NCBI GenBank assembly: GCA_035582835.1 | Contig: JAYKAV010002928.1 | Span: 420,077 to 484,076 of the forward strand | From: Phoebastria nigripes | Lineage: Eukaryota; Chordata; Aves; Procellariiformes; Diomedeidae | Direction of reading: 5' to 3' | DNA length: 64,000 bases | In this document: piece by piece, positions 63,284-64,000 of the stretch | Position numbering within the stretch: the stretch's first letter is position 1 | Layout: every line of letters begins with the position of its first letter | Program-made: the position numbers and the translations under genes | Notes under the pieces: generated by a model | The model's database searches: none | Told to the model about the DNA's origin: nothing | Seen by the model: the letters and a program-made list of their open reading frames with translations, nothing else

Positions 63284-64000
63284 GTAAGTACCTCTCCCCC
63301 CGCTCCCCCCATATAGCTTCTTTCCTCTTATTTGTTTTGTTTTTATGAGACATTTTGCATAAATGCTTTATTGCCTCCTGGAATCTTCTTTAATCGCTAC
63401 TTCTCTTTGATTTCTCCCAAAGCCACTGATCTTTCCCTAGATCTTTCAAAAAATATGATTTATATTGCTGGTGTCTATCTTAGAGAGGGAGAGGTTGATA
63501 ACTATTGCAATGGTAACTTGAAGAACATGCTACTTAAAATTGCAGCTGGATTTTAAGCATTCCCAGCTCTTCCGATTCGAAACACAGGTTTATTCATACT
63601 TGTAAGATGTGCTTGTTATGCCTTTGATTTAGCAGGTTTTTTTGTTGGTTTGTTTTTGGGTTTGGGTTTTTTTTTTAAGGATAGGTGAGAAAACAAAAAG
63701 AGGCTGTAGGAAATACAAGAAAAAGGACGTGAGTCTTCTAAGCATAAGTCATAAGAAAATTGCAGAACATACATCTGCACCCTGCCATCACATTTTTCCT
63801 TGAGTCTCCAGAAAGCAAGAACAGATTTCCCAAAATGTTTAATTTGATTTAATGTGGTGGAAGTGCTTTTTAGCATTCCCTCCTATTCAGTTGTCACAAA
63901 TGCAGTAGAAAATGGCCACACAAAAATACAAATCAAAGCACGTATACAAGTGTAGATCTAGAAGCCAGGTGCGTGGCCGTTGGTTCAGCTCTTTCTGGTG
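63284..64000 (+). other. NRG2: NRG2 intron start, continues beyond the window
   Basis: The sequence begins with GTAAGT and holds no further exon I can recognise. A T/G-rich simple stretch with ten T in a row lies around 63640-63680. The EGF-domain exon expected next in NRG2 is not present before 64000. Confidence 0.75.

Overview
The window is vertebrate genomic DNA, almost certainly from a bird. It is intron-dominated, with isolated short exons that have GT/AG boundaries. It carries CR1-type LINE remnants and a solo LTR that resembles the ERVL-type LTRs I know from avian genomes. About two dozen isolated single N bases indicate a draft or ambiguity-masked assembly. I see no bacterial operons, CRISPR arrays, rRNA or tRNA genes.

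One gene is supported: neuregulin 2 (NRG2), on the + strand, present only as its 5' to middle part. Four exons are visible. (1) 19482-19569 is an alternative first exon for a short, lysine-rich, type-I-like N-terminus without a signal peptide, preceded by an in-frame stop. (2) 46860-47031 is the first half of the Ig domain. (3) 59062-59180 is the second half of the Ig domain. (4) 63218-63283 is a 66-nt exon in the spacer between the Ig and EGF domains, with strong splice sites and phase 1 on both sides. The phases match throughout (1-1, 2-2, 1-1) and the assembled frame is open for 148 codons. The EGF, transmembrane and cytoplasmic exons must lie beyond 64000. The long cysteine-containing N-terminal exon of the other NRG2 isoforms was not found here and is probably upstream.

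Layout: 1-19481 is the upstream or first-intron region, with a solo LTR (11249-11795), a 40-bp tandem duplication (15651-15730) and an ancient CR1 (about 17745-18660) ending roughly 0.8 kb before the alternative first exon. 19570-46859 is a 27.3-kb intron holding homopolymer tracts, a CR1 3' end (about 34080-34350), a small CpG-dense patch (about 36125-36370) and another CR1 fragment (about 43440-43630). 47032-59061 is a 12.0-kb intron splitting the Ig domain. 59181-63217 is a 4.0-kb intron, and 63284-64000 begins the next one.

The exons build the extracellular, heparin-binding Ig part of a growth factor whose downstream EGF domain binds ErbB3/ErbB4 receptors. The alternative first exon gives a product starting with a basic tail in place of the long N-terminus. 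The 66-nt exon, if used as a cassette, would change the spacer length before the EGF domain without shifting the frame. It is the most interesting item because I do not recall an equivalent in the human NRG2 proteins I know.
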